Shown here piece after piece: positions 9,462-17,879 of a DNA stretch of 64,000 nucleotides. The notes beneath the pieces are model-generated. The model did not search any database. It was given only the letters and a program-made list of their open reading frames with translations, and was not told the DNA's origin. Position 1 is the stretch's first letter. The number at the start of each line of letters is the position of its first letter. The stretch spans positions 205,659 to 269,658 of the forward strand of contig NZ_JXCA02000016.1 in the NCBI RefSeq assembly GCF_000828085.3, in the 5' to 3' direction. The position numbers were made by a program, and so were the translations under genes. The stretch comes from Scytonema tolypothrichoides VB-61278. GTDB lineage: Bacteria > Cyanobacteriota > Cyanobacteriia > Cyanobacteriales > Nostocaceae.

Positions 9462-10256
9462 CTACATTGATTCCAGACGCTGACGTAATTTGCTACTCAG
9501 GGCATCAATCACAGTCACAACTACCGACAATATCAGAATCATAGTCGTTGCCTTAGTGTACTCAAAGCCATCTATATAACTTTTGAGTTCAAAACCAAAA
9601 CCACCAGCACCCACAGCACCAAGAACTGAAGCAGCACGGATATTGTACTCAAACATCCACAAGGTGTACCCTAAGACTAAAGGTAAGACTTGAGGCAGAA
9701 TACCATATTGAGCAATTTGTATTCGAGATGCACCTGCGACTTGCAAAGATTCAATAGAACGAGGGTCAACCGCTTCAATAGCTTGCTGATAGAATTTTCC
9801 TAGGTAGCCAATTGTGTAAATACTTAAAGCTAATGTACCTGCTAACGGACCGAGTCCAGTTGCAGCGACAAATAATAATCCAAGAATAATCGAAGGGACG
9901 GAACGGACAGCATTTTGTAGGAAATTCGCTAACCATTGCAGCCAAACAGGGGCGACATTACGGGCGCTTGCGATCGCAATCGGTAGAGAAAGCATTGCCC
10001 CAAGAGTCGTTCCAATCACAGACATCTGCACGGTTTCTACAAGTGCTTTGACTGTTTTGTTGAAAATATCCCAACTTGTATTTGGGGGAAACAAGCGTGA
10101 CACAAAATCAATGATGTTGAAGAAACTCTGCTTTAAGAGTCCAAAATCAACTTTCAAACCTTGCAACGCCCAACCATAAACCAAAACAACAACGCACAGG
10201 ATGAGTAGGCGACTCACCCAAGAAAAGCGTTTCCAAACATGAGAAAAATTTTTCAT
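9462..10256 (-). CDS. phnE: Phosphonate/phosphite ABC transporter permease
   Basis: This is the inner-membrane channel of a phosphonate- or phosphite-type ABC importer, working with PhnC and PhnD encoded just upstream. The 264 aa contain about six hydrophobic segments and the permease coupling loop VAGASRIQIAQYGILPQVLP, which contacts the ATPase. It follows phnC by 40 bases on the same strand, so the two are one transcription unit. Whether the natural substrate is phosphonate, phosphite or phosphate cannot be read from the permease. Confidence 0.92.
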   Translation of the reverse strand: MKNFSHVWKRFSWVSRLLILCVVVLVYGWALQGLKVDFGLLKQSFFNIIDFVSRLFPPNTSWDIFNKTVKALVETVQMSVIGTTLGAMLSLPIAIASARNVAPVWLQWLANFLQNAVRSVPSIILGLLFVAATGLGPLAGTLALSIYTIGYLGKFYQQAIEAVDPRSIESLQVAGASRIQIAQYGILPQVLPLVLGYTLWMFEYNIRAASVLGAVGAGGFGFELKSYIDGFEYTKATTMILILSVVVTVIDALSSKLRQRLESM

Positions 10257-10296
10257 TACTAAAACAGAATTCGCCTACTATGTGCGATAAACTCGA

Positions 10297-11025
10297 CTAT
10301 ACCTGAGCAAATTGAGCTTGCAAGTTATCACAACACCCATCGTAAACAACACGTCCAGCATTCAAGACAATCGCGCGCTGGGCGTACTCTGTTGCGATAC
10401 TCAAATCGTGTAAAACTGTGACTATTGTCATACCTTGCTGTGAGTGCAGCATTGACAAAGTTTCCATTACCTGCTTAGATGCTTTGATATCCAATCCTGT
10501 AATGGGTTCATCCGCAAGCAGAATTTGAGGAGATTGGATTAAAGCGCGGGCGATCGCCACCCGTTGTTGCTGTCCACCGCTAAGTAGACCTGTTTTTTGA
10601 TAAGCTTGCTCTCTTAAACCCAACTGTTCCAACAGTTCCAATCCTTGACGACGGTCATTTTTAGGAAACCCAAACAGCGTTTGCCAAGTTGTCCTAGTAC
10701 CCAAACGTCCACAAAGCACATTTTCAATTGCTGATAACTGACGAATCAATCCGCCACCCTGAAATAACATAGCAACATCTCGTCGAATACTAGGCAGCGT
10801 ACGTGGAGTTAATGGTGTATCGTTGATGTGAATTGCTCCCCGCAAGATTGGTACTACCCCAACTAAAGAACGTAAAAGCGTAGACTTCCCCGCGCCATTG
10901 AGTCCCAGCAATACAACGAACTCACCACGAGAAATCTGGCAATTAATCTGGTTAAGGATAGGACGATTCAAAGCTGCGGAATAAGCAGTTTCTACGTCCT
11001 GACACAAAATCACTGGCTGAGTCAT
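10297..11025 (-). CDS. phnC: Phosphonate/phosphite ABC transporter ATPase
   Basis: This is the cytosolic ATP-binding subunit powering the PhnE channel. The 242 aa have all the ABC motifs: Walker A GLNGAGKSTLL (about residues 43-53), the Q-loop at MLFQGGG, the signature LSGGQQQRVAIARAL, Walker B ILLADEPITGLD, and the switch His in VTVLHDL. It is separated from phnD upstream by 346 bases of repeat-rich DNA but lies in the same orientation as phnD and phnE. Confidence 0.92.
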   Translation of the reverse strand: MTQPVILCQDVETAYSAALNRPILNQINCQISRGEFVVLLGLNGAGKSTLLRSLVGVVPILRGAIHINDTPLTPRTLPSIRRDVAMLFQGGGLIRQLSAIENVLCGRLGTRTTWQTLFGFPKNDRRQGLELLEQLGLREQAYQKTGLLSGGQQQRVAIARALIQSPQILLADEPITGLDIKASKQVMETLSMLHSQQGMTIVTVLHDLSIATEYAQRAIVLNAGRVVYDGCCDNLQAQFAQV

Positions 11026-11099
11026 ATGTTGCTGAGTATTTGTATTACCTGTTTGGGGAGATGAGGAAAATAAGGAAGAGTAATAATTGTAGATTTATA

Positions 11100-11300
11100 C
11101 GCGCGTTGCATTCATACGTGTCACCCTCCGGGTATCTCCTTCGGAGACGCTTCGCGAACGCAGTCGCCTGGCTGTCGGGAAACAAGGACCGCAGCGCTGG
11201 TCTCACCTCACCCCGCCCTGACGGGCACCCCTCTCCGCGATTTCGGAGAGGGGAACTCACCACTCCCCAGGGAGTGGGGATTAGGGGCGCGGGTCAGGTC
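11100..11300. repeat. Mosaic of palindromic repeats between phnD and phnC
   Basis: A GC-rich insertion with several recognisable repeat modules fills most of the gap. One is CGGGTATCTCCTTCGGAGACGC. Another is CCTCACCCCGCCCTGACGGGC followed by CCCCTCTCCG and CGGAGAGGGG. The second module is the reverse form of the repeat found twice at 20589-20822. Short reading frames in this block are repeat-derived. It separates phnD from phnC and may uncouple or attenuate their transcription. Confidence 0.7.
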
Positions 11301-11371
11301 ATTGTTATGCTCAATAGTATATAAAAATACATATTACTCTCCCCTATCTCCCTCACTGCCTCACCCCTTTA

Positions 11372-12346
11372 TTACGGTTCAATTCCTGCATTCTTCAGGG
11401 CTTCACGAATTGATCCTAAGTGTTTGTTATGGTCAACTTTCACCAATTCTGTGGAATTATACAAGCCGCGCAGTATCTCGTTGTTTTGTGGCTCATTTAA
11501 TTTCAGCAAAGCATTGATAATTCGTTCACGTTCAGCAGCAGGAACGTCATCATCAATAGCTACACCGTGTGCTGGAACACCAGGAATTTTATACAGAACT
11601 CGTAACTGACTTTTTTCCGCGTCGGAAATATACGGACTAGCGAAAGCATATTCTGATACAGCAGCCGCATCTGCTTGACCTTGCACCACTGCTTTTAGGG
11701 CTTTACTGTAATCGCCACCGTAGACAACTTGACTGAAGAAGCCGTCTAGGCGATCGCGATTTTCCACAAGTTTCTGTTTAACCATCTCACCCACAGGGAA
11801 GATAAATCCAGAACCAGAAGTTGGCGAAGTAAATGCCATTTTTTTACCCCGCAACTGTTCCAATGTCGCTTTAGATGTGCCTAGAGTTTTGAGCGAGCTA
11901 TCTTTGGGGACAACAATGATTGAATTGTAAGTGTATTTTCCAGAGTAATTCGCACGAACTTCAGCTAAGTACAAGCGTGCGCCTGCGAGTTCCTCAGCTT
12001 TCAAAGCTGGACGACTACTCAAGAAAGCGACATCAGCGCTATTTGCTCTCAAGGCTTCTACCGCAGCTGTATCATCACCGACTTTTGCCTGAACTGGCAT
12101 TTTGAGTTCTTTTGACAAAAACTCTGCAACTTTATCTGCTTTACTTTGCAAGTCTGGTGCATCTTTGCGAGTAGGAAACACAACTGTTAAAGTTTTTTGC
12201 TGTCCTTGAGCAACTAAAGTTGAATCTTTTTGATTTCGCGTTGAGTTAGCAACTGCTTGCATGCCTCCAAAGCTACCAGCAACCAAACCTGTAAGCACCA
12301 CAAATGCAGCACCAGCACTCAATACACCCTGTTTTCTTACACTCAT
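11372..12346 (-). CDS. phnD: Phosphate/phosphite/phosphonate ABC transporter binding protein
   Basis: This periplasmic substrate-binding protein feeds the PhnC-PhnE importer. The frame is open to 12388, but the ATG at 12346 is preferred because GGAGG sits 7-8 bases before it. That start gives 324 aa with a Sec signal peptide (hydrophobic to about residue 30, VLTGLVAGSFGGMQAVA). The mature protein has PhnD-family features: VVFPTRKDAPDLQSKADKV, SADVAFLSSRPAL, the substrate-loop region TSPTSGSGFIFPVGEM, and GQADAAAVSEYAF. It is the first gene of the phnDCE set and is followed by a repeat block. The region upstream (12389-12699) has no gene. Confidence 0.9.
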   Translation of the reverse strand: MSVRKQGVLSAGAAFVVLTGLVAGSFGGMQAVANSTRNQKDSTLVAQGQQKTLTVVFPTRKDAPDLQSKADKVAEFLSKELKMPVQAKVGDDTAAVEALRANSADVAFLSSRPALKAEELAGARLYLAEVRANYSGKYTYNSIIVVPKDSSLKTLGTSKATLEQLRGKKMAFTSPTSGSGFIFPVGEMVKQKLVENRDRLDGFFSQVVYGGDYSKALKAVVQGQADAAAVSEYAFASPYISDAEKSQLRVLYKIPGVPAHGVAIDDDVPAAERERIINALLKLNEPQNNEILRGLYNSTELVKVDHNKHLGSIREALKNAGIEP

Positions 12347-12388
12347 TTGCCTTCCTCCATTAGAAATCTTTCTTAATAATTTTGCCAA

Positions 12389-12699
12389 AGTGTTTTAACA
12401 AGCTTGTTTTTAAAAAAGAATATTATTAAGATTCCAGCTTTTTGGGGAAAAAGTCAATCAGTGGTGAGTGCTTTGATTGTAAAAAAACTTGAAAAATAAT
12501 AACTCTTTAAGCGGACATGATATTGGGGGCACCTAGTGAAATCAAGCAGATATGATCCGTAAATCGGAAACTATTTTATCATAAGTTGGTTGCCAAATTG
12601 CCAATATTTTGACAAAAAAGGCGTCAGATGCTGAAAAGCCCGTACCACATCTGTTCAGGATGTAATACAGGCTATTTTCAACGAAAAGCAACTCTTTTT
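12389..12699. other. Non-coding region upstream of phnD
   Basis: This stretch lies between phnD and the phoD-tail remnant. It contains the short palindrome ACAAGCTTGT (about 12398-12407) close to the phnD start. No convincing set of three spaced Pho-box octamers was seen by eye. Confidence 0.45.
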
Positions 12700-12840
12700 C
12701 TAAACTTTTTGTATTGCTGGACGACCGTTTTCAACTACAAATGAAGCACGGTTGCTGATGGTGCCAGATTGGGTTGTCACGTCTAACAAGACTAGAAAAT
12801 CTGTCTGCCACGTTGCAGGAGTCAGTATACAGATGATATC
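12700..12840 (-). pseudogene. Fragment: C-terminal end of a second PhoD-like phosphatase
   Basis: Read on the minus strand, this encodes about 45 residues including TPATWQTDFLVLLDVTTQSG and SNRASFVVENGRP, ending at a stop (12700-12702). It is nearly identical to the last 40 residues of the intact phoD at 13406-14992 (TPETWQTDFLVLSDVTTQSG). The rest of this second copy is gone. It therefore marks a former phoD paralogue or a partial duplication. Confidence 0.8.
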
Positions 12841-12855
12841 AGTTCTTTTTTGACC

Positions 12856-13303
12856 TCAAGTACTCCGGTTGAGAAAGCGATCCATGCTGCGTTCTGCTAA
12901 AGCAGCGATGGTGAATGAGGGATTAGTACAAGCTGTCGAGCCTGGGATGAGCGAACCATCAACAACAAATAAGTTACGATAACCTTGGACTTGTCCGTAA
13001 GTGTTGCATACTTCCCCAATTATTGCACCGCCAAGTGGGTGTGCTGTGAAACTGGAGTTCGGAGGGGCAGCCAGAGTTGTACCATTGGCAGAGTTGAGCA
13101 GTTGGTAAGTATACTCTAGGGCTTGAGCATTTTTCTGATTATTAGCTGAGTTGCTAGGCCAGAACAGAAGCTTTATAAGCGGACGCTCGAAGGCTGGATA
13201 CACCTATGCTCGCGGCAGCTGCAAGCGAACTTTGAAGAAACCGACGACGATTTAGCACTCGGTACACACCCAATCTCCTGCAATTTTCAGAAATCTTGCT
13301 CAC
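12856..13303 (-). pseudogene. Internally deleted GMC-type oxidoreductase with Tat signal
   Basis: The C-terminal part (12856-about 13200) has the hallmark end of GMC/cholesterol-oxidase-type flavoenzymes: FTAHPLGGAIIGEVCNTYG, then LFVVDGSLIPGSTACTNPSF and TIAALAERSMDRFL. Just upstream, in another frame (about 13180-13303), lies a twin-arginine leader, NRRRFLQSSLAAAASIGVSS. The whole FAD-binding N-terminal two thirds, several hundred residues, is missing between them and the frames do not match. This is therefore a deletion derivative and not functional. It lies between the intact phoD and a second phoD tail. Confidence 0.82.
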
Positions 13304-13405
13304 AGGTAATAAGTGTAACTGAAATCTACTTATACTGGAATCAGGTGAGGGTTGGCTAAAAATTTATACACTTTCATCTCAACTCTCACCAATGTCCCAG
13401 AACGA

Positions 13406-14992
13406 CTAAGCTTTCTGTACTCCTGGACGACCGTTTTCAACTACAAATGAAGCACGGTTACTGATTGTGCCCGATTGAGTTGTCACATCTGACAAGACTA
13501 GAAAATCTGTCTGCCAGGTTTCCGGAGTTATCACACAACGGACATATCCGCGTTGACTGTTATAAAATTTAATGTGCGGATTGTCTGGCAAGTAAGCTTC
13601 CACTGTAGGACTTGAGTCTGCCCCATCTCCACCGGAAGTAATCGAGGTACAAACAAATTCACTGCCAACCGTAGCGGATTCTGGTTTATCAAAATCTGCT
13701 TTGAGATCCATTGCCCAGTTGGAATGTACATCGCCTGTCAAGACAACTGGATTGGAGGGTTTGCGCTGTTCTAGGAAACTCAACAGTCGTTTTTGGGAAG
13801 CCAAATACCCATCCCACTTATCCATACTGAAGGTTGCGCCTTCCCCAGGTGTGAAGTCTCTCTGAGCAACGATAACCTGCTGTGCCAGTATATTCCAACG
13901 AGCTTTCGAGCGATCTAAACCTTTGTATAGCCATTCTTCTTGACGTTTACCAGTAATCGTTGCGTTGGGGTCGAAATTCTCTGGACAACGTTCTTTAGTC
14001 CCATCTCCACAGGGTTGATCTGTGCGATATTGACGGGTATCTAGCACATGAAAGGTCGCCAAATTTCCGAAGGAAAGCCGACGGAAAAGTTGCATATCTG
14101 GTCCTTCTGGCTTTGATTCGGGTCGTAACGGCATATGCTCATAATAAGCCTGATAAGCAGCCGCCCGCCGTTGTAAGAAAACTTGGGGGTCTTGATCCGG
14201 TTCATTATCAACTTCTGAGGTAGCATTGGCGTAGTTGTTTTCCACTTCGTGGTCATCCCAAGTGACAATCCAGGGAAATGCTGCATGAGTTGCTTGCAGA
14301 TTTGGATCGGTTTTGTAAAGGGCGTGACGGTTGCGATAATCTTCCAGAGTCACAATTTCCGGACCATTGTGCTGTCTGACACGACCTGGTGTGATTCCTC
14401 CCTCATAGATGTAGTCGCCTGTATGCACGACGAGGCTTATATCTTCCTGTGCTAAGTATTTGTACGCTGTGTAATACCCTTGTTCATAGTGCTGACAGGA
14501 AACAAATGCAAAGGCAAATTTACTTAGGTCGCTACCTGGTTGAGGAGCCGTACGAGTGCGACCAATTGGACTTTCTTCCGTACCTGACGTGAAGCGATAC
14601 CAGTACCAGGTATTTGGTTTGAGTTTATTTACAACCACTCTAACTGAGTGAGCTAATTCTGGAATGGCAATTTCAGTGCCTTTTGCTACTACATTTTTTA
14701 GGTTGGGGTCAGTTGCCACTTCCCAGCGAATTGGCACATTGACAGACGGCATCCCACCACCTTGTAAAGGATTCGGAGCCAGACGAGTCCATAGTACCAC
14801 GCTATTTGGTAATGGTTCACCTGACGCCACACCAAGCGTAAAGGGATAACTGGAAAATGGGACTTGGGCGATCGCCCGTTGATGGAATTGGTTGGCGAAC
14901 GCCAAACCAGACAATACCCCTGCCCCAAGAATTAAATTCCGTCGCTTGATTCGGCTGTAGAAAAACCGCTCAAAATTCTGGTAATCTACCAT
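13406..14992 (-). CDS. phoD: PhoD-family alkaline phosphatase/phosphodiesterase
   Basis: This secreted metal-dependent phosphatase releases phosphate from organic esters. The 528 aa start with a Tat signal (KRRNLILGAGVLSGLAFANQ, residues 16-35), as usual for PhoD, which is exported folded with its metal and iron cofactors. Next come the N-terminal Fn3-like domain (FTLGVASGEPLPNSVVLWTR) and the metallophosphatase core, with VHTGDYIYEGG, VTWDDHEVENNYA and VLTGDVHSNWA carrying the metal ligands. The ATG has a ribosome site (GGGGAGAAC) just before it. It sits next to the phn transporter and the remains of other phosphatase genes, pointing to use under phosphate limitation. Confidence 0.92.
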   Translation of the reverse strand: MVDYQNFERFFYSRIKRRNLILGAGVLSGLAFANQFHQRAIAQVPFSSYPFTLGVASGEPLPNSVVLWTRLAPNPLQGGGMPSVNVPIRWEVATDPNLKNVVAKGTEIAIPELAHSVRVVVNKLKPNTWYWYRFTSGTEESPIGRTRTAPQPGSDLSKFAFAFVSCQHYEQGYYTAYKYLAQEDISLVVHTGDYIYEGGITPGRVRQHNGPEIVTLEDYRNRHALYKTDPNLQATHAAFPWIVTWDDHEVENNYANATSEVDNEPDQDPQVFLQRRAAAYQAYYEHMPLRPESKPEGPDMQLFRRLSFGNLATFHVLDTRQYRTDQPCGDGTKERCPENFDPNATITGKRQEEWLYKGLDRSKARWNILAQQVIVAQRDFTPGEGATFSMDKWDGYLASQKRLLSFLEQRKPSNPVVLTGDVHSNWAMDLKADFDKPESATVGSEFVCTSITSGGDGADSSPTVEAYLPDNPHIKFYNSQRGYVRCVITPETWQTDFLVLSDVTTQSGTISNRASFVVENGRPGVQKA

Positions 14993-15343
14993 TGTTCTCC
15001 CCCTGACTAACTCACAAATGAACGCAGAGGAACAGCTGACACAAGGCAGGCAGGATGAGAATTGACAAACTACTAAACCAATATCTCAATCGTTGAACTC
15101 GGGCTTAAATTATCTCGCGTTACATAAATCACTAAACCTTGTCATTCAATACCAGAGTTAGGCAACGCCTGTTATAGTTTTATGAAGTATGTCTATCCTT
15201 TTATTTAAAGAACACCAAATTATTAAATTTTCCTGCTGCAAAGTGTCAACTGTTGCTTTGCCGAATTTAACTTACCACTCAGACGTTAATTCTTAGCAAA
15301 GAAACAGTTAAAACAGGGAACAGGGAACAGGGAACAGTGAACA
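14993..15343. other. Region upstream of phoD, ending in a heptamer repeat
   Basis: No gene was seen. It should contain the phoD promoter (minus strand). The right end, 15311-15350, is a short tandem repeat of AACAGGG/AACAGTG units that runs into the next reading frame. Confidence 0.5.
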
Positions 15344-15595
15344 GTGAACAGCGATAATCAAAGCGAATTCTTACAACTACGTCTAGCTGTAGAAGGAAAA
15401 GTTATTGGTTTTTACCGTTTGGATAATGGACAGAAATTGTTGGTTCCTGATGAGTTAGCCCAGGCGCTGAAAGAGGAAACGCGAAAACGTCTGGAAGCAG
15501 AGAAACAAGCAGAACAAGAACACCAACGCGCTGTCAAACTCGAATCCTTGTTAGCTGGTTATAAAGAGCAATTTGGAGAATTACCAGAAGAATAA
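15344..15595 (+). pseudogene. C-terminal fragment resembling Uma2-type endonuclease tails
   Basis: This 83-residue frame begins at a GTG inside a heptamer repeat, so the start is probably artificial. The sequence (LRLAVEGKVIGFYRLDNGQK, then an acidic/basic coiled-coil ending in a Glu-rich tail) resembles the C-terminal tail often found after the nuclease domain of cyanobacterial Uma2-family proteins. The nuclease core itself is absent. It is probably a remnant left after repeat-mediated rearrangement, although a small expressed coiled-coil protein cannot be excluded. Confidence 0.5.
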
Positions 15596-15631
15596 TGAAA
15601 ATAAAATTTTTGTATCTCTATTTCTTAACCA

Positions 15632-15967
15632 CTACAACAGACGAAAAATAAACGGGTAGCGGTAGGGTAAATCAGGATTATCAACAATGCGAAGAATCGC
15701 AAAAATTGGCATTATAAAACTCACAATTGTTAATACAGCCAGCAGTGGAATACCAATTGCTACAAGAACGAGTAATACAAAAACAATTGCATAGATGTAG
15801 AGATTGATGTGGAAATTTAGGGATTCTTTAGCATTTGCTTTGACAACTGGGTCGTTGGTAGTCAACATAATGGCAATCGGTATGCCAATAGACACAATTG
15901 TCGAGCTAAAAAAGATTGCTCCGTGACATATGGCTGATAAAAGCTTGCGTTGGTTTACCTGTTGCAT
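15632..15967 (-). CDS. DUF4870-type small membrane protein
   Basis: This protein of about 111 aa has the DUF4870 pattern: a polar start, a first helix around CHGAIFFSSTIVSIGIPIAI, the conserved loop DPVVKANAKESLNFHINLYI, two further membrane segments, and the end PYRYPFIFRLL. The ATG at 15967 is preferred over 16009 because a CAGGGG site precedes it and it matches the start of the paralogue at 63541-63882. Function is unknown for the family. Confidence 0.82.
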   Translation of the reverse strand: MQQVNQRKLLSAICHGAIFFSSTIVSIGIPIAIMLTTNDPVVKANAKESLNFHINLYIYAIVFVLLVLVAIGIPLLAVLTIVSFIMPIFAILRIVDNPDLPYRYPFIFRLL

Positions 15968-16083
15968 ACCATAGCCCCTGTTATCTAGACGTGATGAATC
16001 GCGTCTCATGTTGACGATAAGTCAATTCTAATTTTCTTGTGCCACAGGTGTCATCTGCTGTCTTGTAGACTCCTAAGAAACAC

Positions 16084-16110
16084 CTGTTCCCTGTTCCCTG
16101 TTCCCTGTGT
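16084..16110. repeat. Heptamer tandem repeat (TTCCCTG)n
   Basis: About four head-to-tail copies of the heptamer TTCCCTG. It belongs to the short tandemly repeated family typical of filamentous cyanobacteria and found at many intergenic sites in this window. Confidence 0.85.
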
Positions 16111-16229
16111 TTCTTAAGAGTAGATTAAAGTCAGCAAAATGCCCACCCTACAAGAGCCATATGTTACTCCTTTTCCGCCAGAAGAATACCTATTTAAAAA
16201 ACCGCGTTCGACGAAGTCGTTGCTGAAGG

Positions 16230-16427
16230 CTAGACGCGAAAAACGCGAAGAAAGAAGAGAAGAAGGTTCGGTAATCTTGTAGCGGGAAGGGAGTAGTACA
16301 ACTTAGAATGATTCACCCAGAGATAGCCATCGTTGAGACTGCGCTGATCAATGGGCACAAAGCCAGTGTAGTAGCAGTTGTAGCCGAAATAATCTTGGGG
16401 GTTTGGGAAGACGCGATCGCTTAGCAC
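16230..16427 (-). pseudogene. Fragment of a PhoX-like (DUF839) phosphatase
   Basis: The minus-strand frame of 65 residues contains QDYFGYNCYYTGFVPIDQRS followed by LNDGYLWVNHS. This matches the conserved N-terminal region of PhoX-type calcium-dependent alkaline phosphatases (FGYN...D/YxxF.P.D....GxLWVNHEY). Nothing recognisable of the remaining several hundred residues follows. The 3' end runs into sequence resembling a mobile repeat (16200-16260). This is a dead fragment, and another sign of phosphatase gene loss here. Confidence 0.68.
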
Positions 16428-16929
16428 GTCCTACTGCTCAATGTCGCGAAGCAACTTTGCCTCGAATCGGAATAACATGAGCATAGACAAGAATATATAA
16501 TGTCTAAGTTAAGAAAAGGTAATGTATTAGTTAATAGTACTTTTTCTGATTTGTCATGAAAAAGCTAATAATAATAGTTTTGATTGTTGGAAATTATAAT
16601 CAATATTATTTGAGGAATTTACTTGTGATTGAATAAAAGTTTTGGGTAGTTTTCTATTATGTATTTAAACTCTATTTGTTACTTTCTATTAGCTTGACAA
16701 GCCGAATTCGTATCCATCAACACTAGATTATTCTTAGGTGTGTTATATTATCCATTGATCATTTGCTCGATTCAAGTGTATAATACGACACTTAAACAGA
16801 GAATAATGGAATGAAGAATGGCAAGACCAAGATATTTATGAGATTGTAATGATACATTATCAACAAAGAGTTATAGATGAATTACTATGTGTAAGTCGTT
16901 TTTGTTAAAGAAGTAAGGAACGTTAGTCC
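16428..16929. other. AT-rich region upstream of the type IV secretion genes
   Basis: No coding region was recognised in about 500 bases. It is the likely promoter region for the cluster starting at 16930. The area before the first gene (16800-16900) has only very short open frames. Confidence 0.45.
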
Positions 16930-17487
16930 ATGTCTCTAAAATCTAAGCAGGAAGTACGGTATCAACTAAAATACCGATTCACTCATGTGTTGGCATCTGT
17001 ACCACTGTTGCTTGCTTTTGCTGTCTTTTTAAGTGTGATTTGCTCTCAAAGCCCGAGTCTGCTACTTTGCTTGATTCTGGGTACCATAGCAGTAGCAGTT
17101 ATTCAGCAAATAGGACAAGTGATCGCTCTACCGAAACCTTGGCTCATATTACTGCAAACTCTCGTATTTTCAGCAATACTCAGTTTCTTTTGGATAGACT
17201 ACTTTAGCGATCCAGCAGCAGCTCAATTTTTCGGAAAAGCAGAAACCTTTTTTAAAAACAATTTAACTTCAGGTAACCAACAAAGCGGTGCCGGTGCAGC
17301 AGTGAGTTTGGTGTTTAATGTTTTAAGAGCACTTTACTTACTCTACATCGCTGTTGCTCTGATTGGTGTGATTAACGCCGTTCGCAAAGACGAAGATTGG
17401 CAAGTCGTCGCCAGAACACCGTTGTTAGTTGTCATTGCTGTGACTGTTGCTGATGTGTTGACCAGCTTTATCGTTGGTAATGGTTAA
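16930..17487 (+). CDS. Small multi-pass membrane protein, first gene of VirB-like cluster (possible VirB2-type)
   Basis: This 185-aa protein has four to five hydrophobic segments, a Gly/Ala-rich stretch (NQQSGAGAAVSLVFNVLRAL), and a short C-terminal tail ending SFIVGNG. A ribosome site (AAGGAA) precedes the ATG. It is not recognised by sequence alone. As the first of seven same-strand genes leading into a VirB4-type ATPase, it may be a VirB2-like pilin precursor or an extra membrane component. Its end is only 14 bases from the next gene, so the two are co-transcribed. Confidence 0.7.
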   Translation: MSLKSKQEVRYQLKYRFTHVLASVPLLLAFAVFLSVICSQSPSLLLCLILGTIAVAVIQQIGQVIALPKPWLILLQTLVFSAILSFFWIDYFSDPAAAQFFGKAETFFKNNLTSGNQQSGAGAAVSLVFNVLRALYLLYIAVALIGVINAVRKDEDWQVVARTPLLVVIAVTVADVLTSFIVGNG

Positions 17488-17501
17488 GTCAGGAATTTGT
17501 T

Positions 17502-17879
17502 ATGACTGATGAGAGAGACAAGGAATTTCGACCTGTCAACCAAATTTTAGGAACCCAACCTTCCTTGGGACCAATTCCTGCTGACCAAATTTTTCCTTGG
17601 ACGATTATAGCTCTCGTTTCGTACATGATTGTGAATGGCATCTTTGGAGGTGTCTTCTCAGATGAATGGCAAAAATGGTTGTGGACAGTCTTAATTGCTG
17701 GCTGGGGAATAGCTACTTGGTGGATACTAACAGGTGGTAGAAGTTGGCGATTTTTGAGCAAATTTATTGGTGTTCCGACCTGGACAAGAGGTACTGCTCG
17801 TTATAAAAGTTTTCTAGAATTCCACTATGAAAGAAAAAATCGGAAAACAAAGCGTAGGCATCGCAGGTCAAGAAAATAG
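17502..17879 (+). CDS. VirB3-like small membrane protein
   Basis: This 125-aa protein has two neighbouring membrane helices (about residues 30-50 and 60-80: TIIALVSYMIVNGIFGGVF and LWTVLIAGWGIATWWIL). A cytosolic tail follows that is extremely basic at the end (KNRKTKRRHRRSRK). The small, two-helix design directly before a VirB4-type ATPase, with a 53-base overlap into it, is the usual place and shape of VirB3/PrgI-type proteins, which bind VirB4. A ribosome site (AGGA) lies 9 bases before the ATG. Confidence 0.65.
   Translation: MTDERDKEFRPVNQILGTQPSLGPIPADQIFPWTIIALVSYMIVNGIFGGVFSDEWQKWLWTVLIAGWGIATWWILTGGRSWRFLSKFIGVPTWTRGTARYKSFLEFHYERKNRKTKRRHRRSRK

Noticed and set aside
11040-11324. 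94-codon plus-strand frame between phnC and phnD
   Set aside because: It is entirely within palindromic repeats also present at 20589-20822.
12389-12600. Possible Pho box upstream of phnD
   Set aside because: No three direct octamers of the CTTAACCT type with regular spacing could be found by eye. A motif scan would be decisive.
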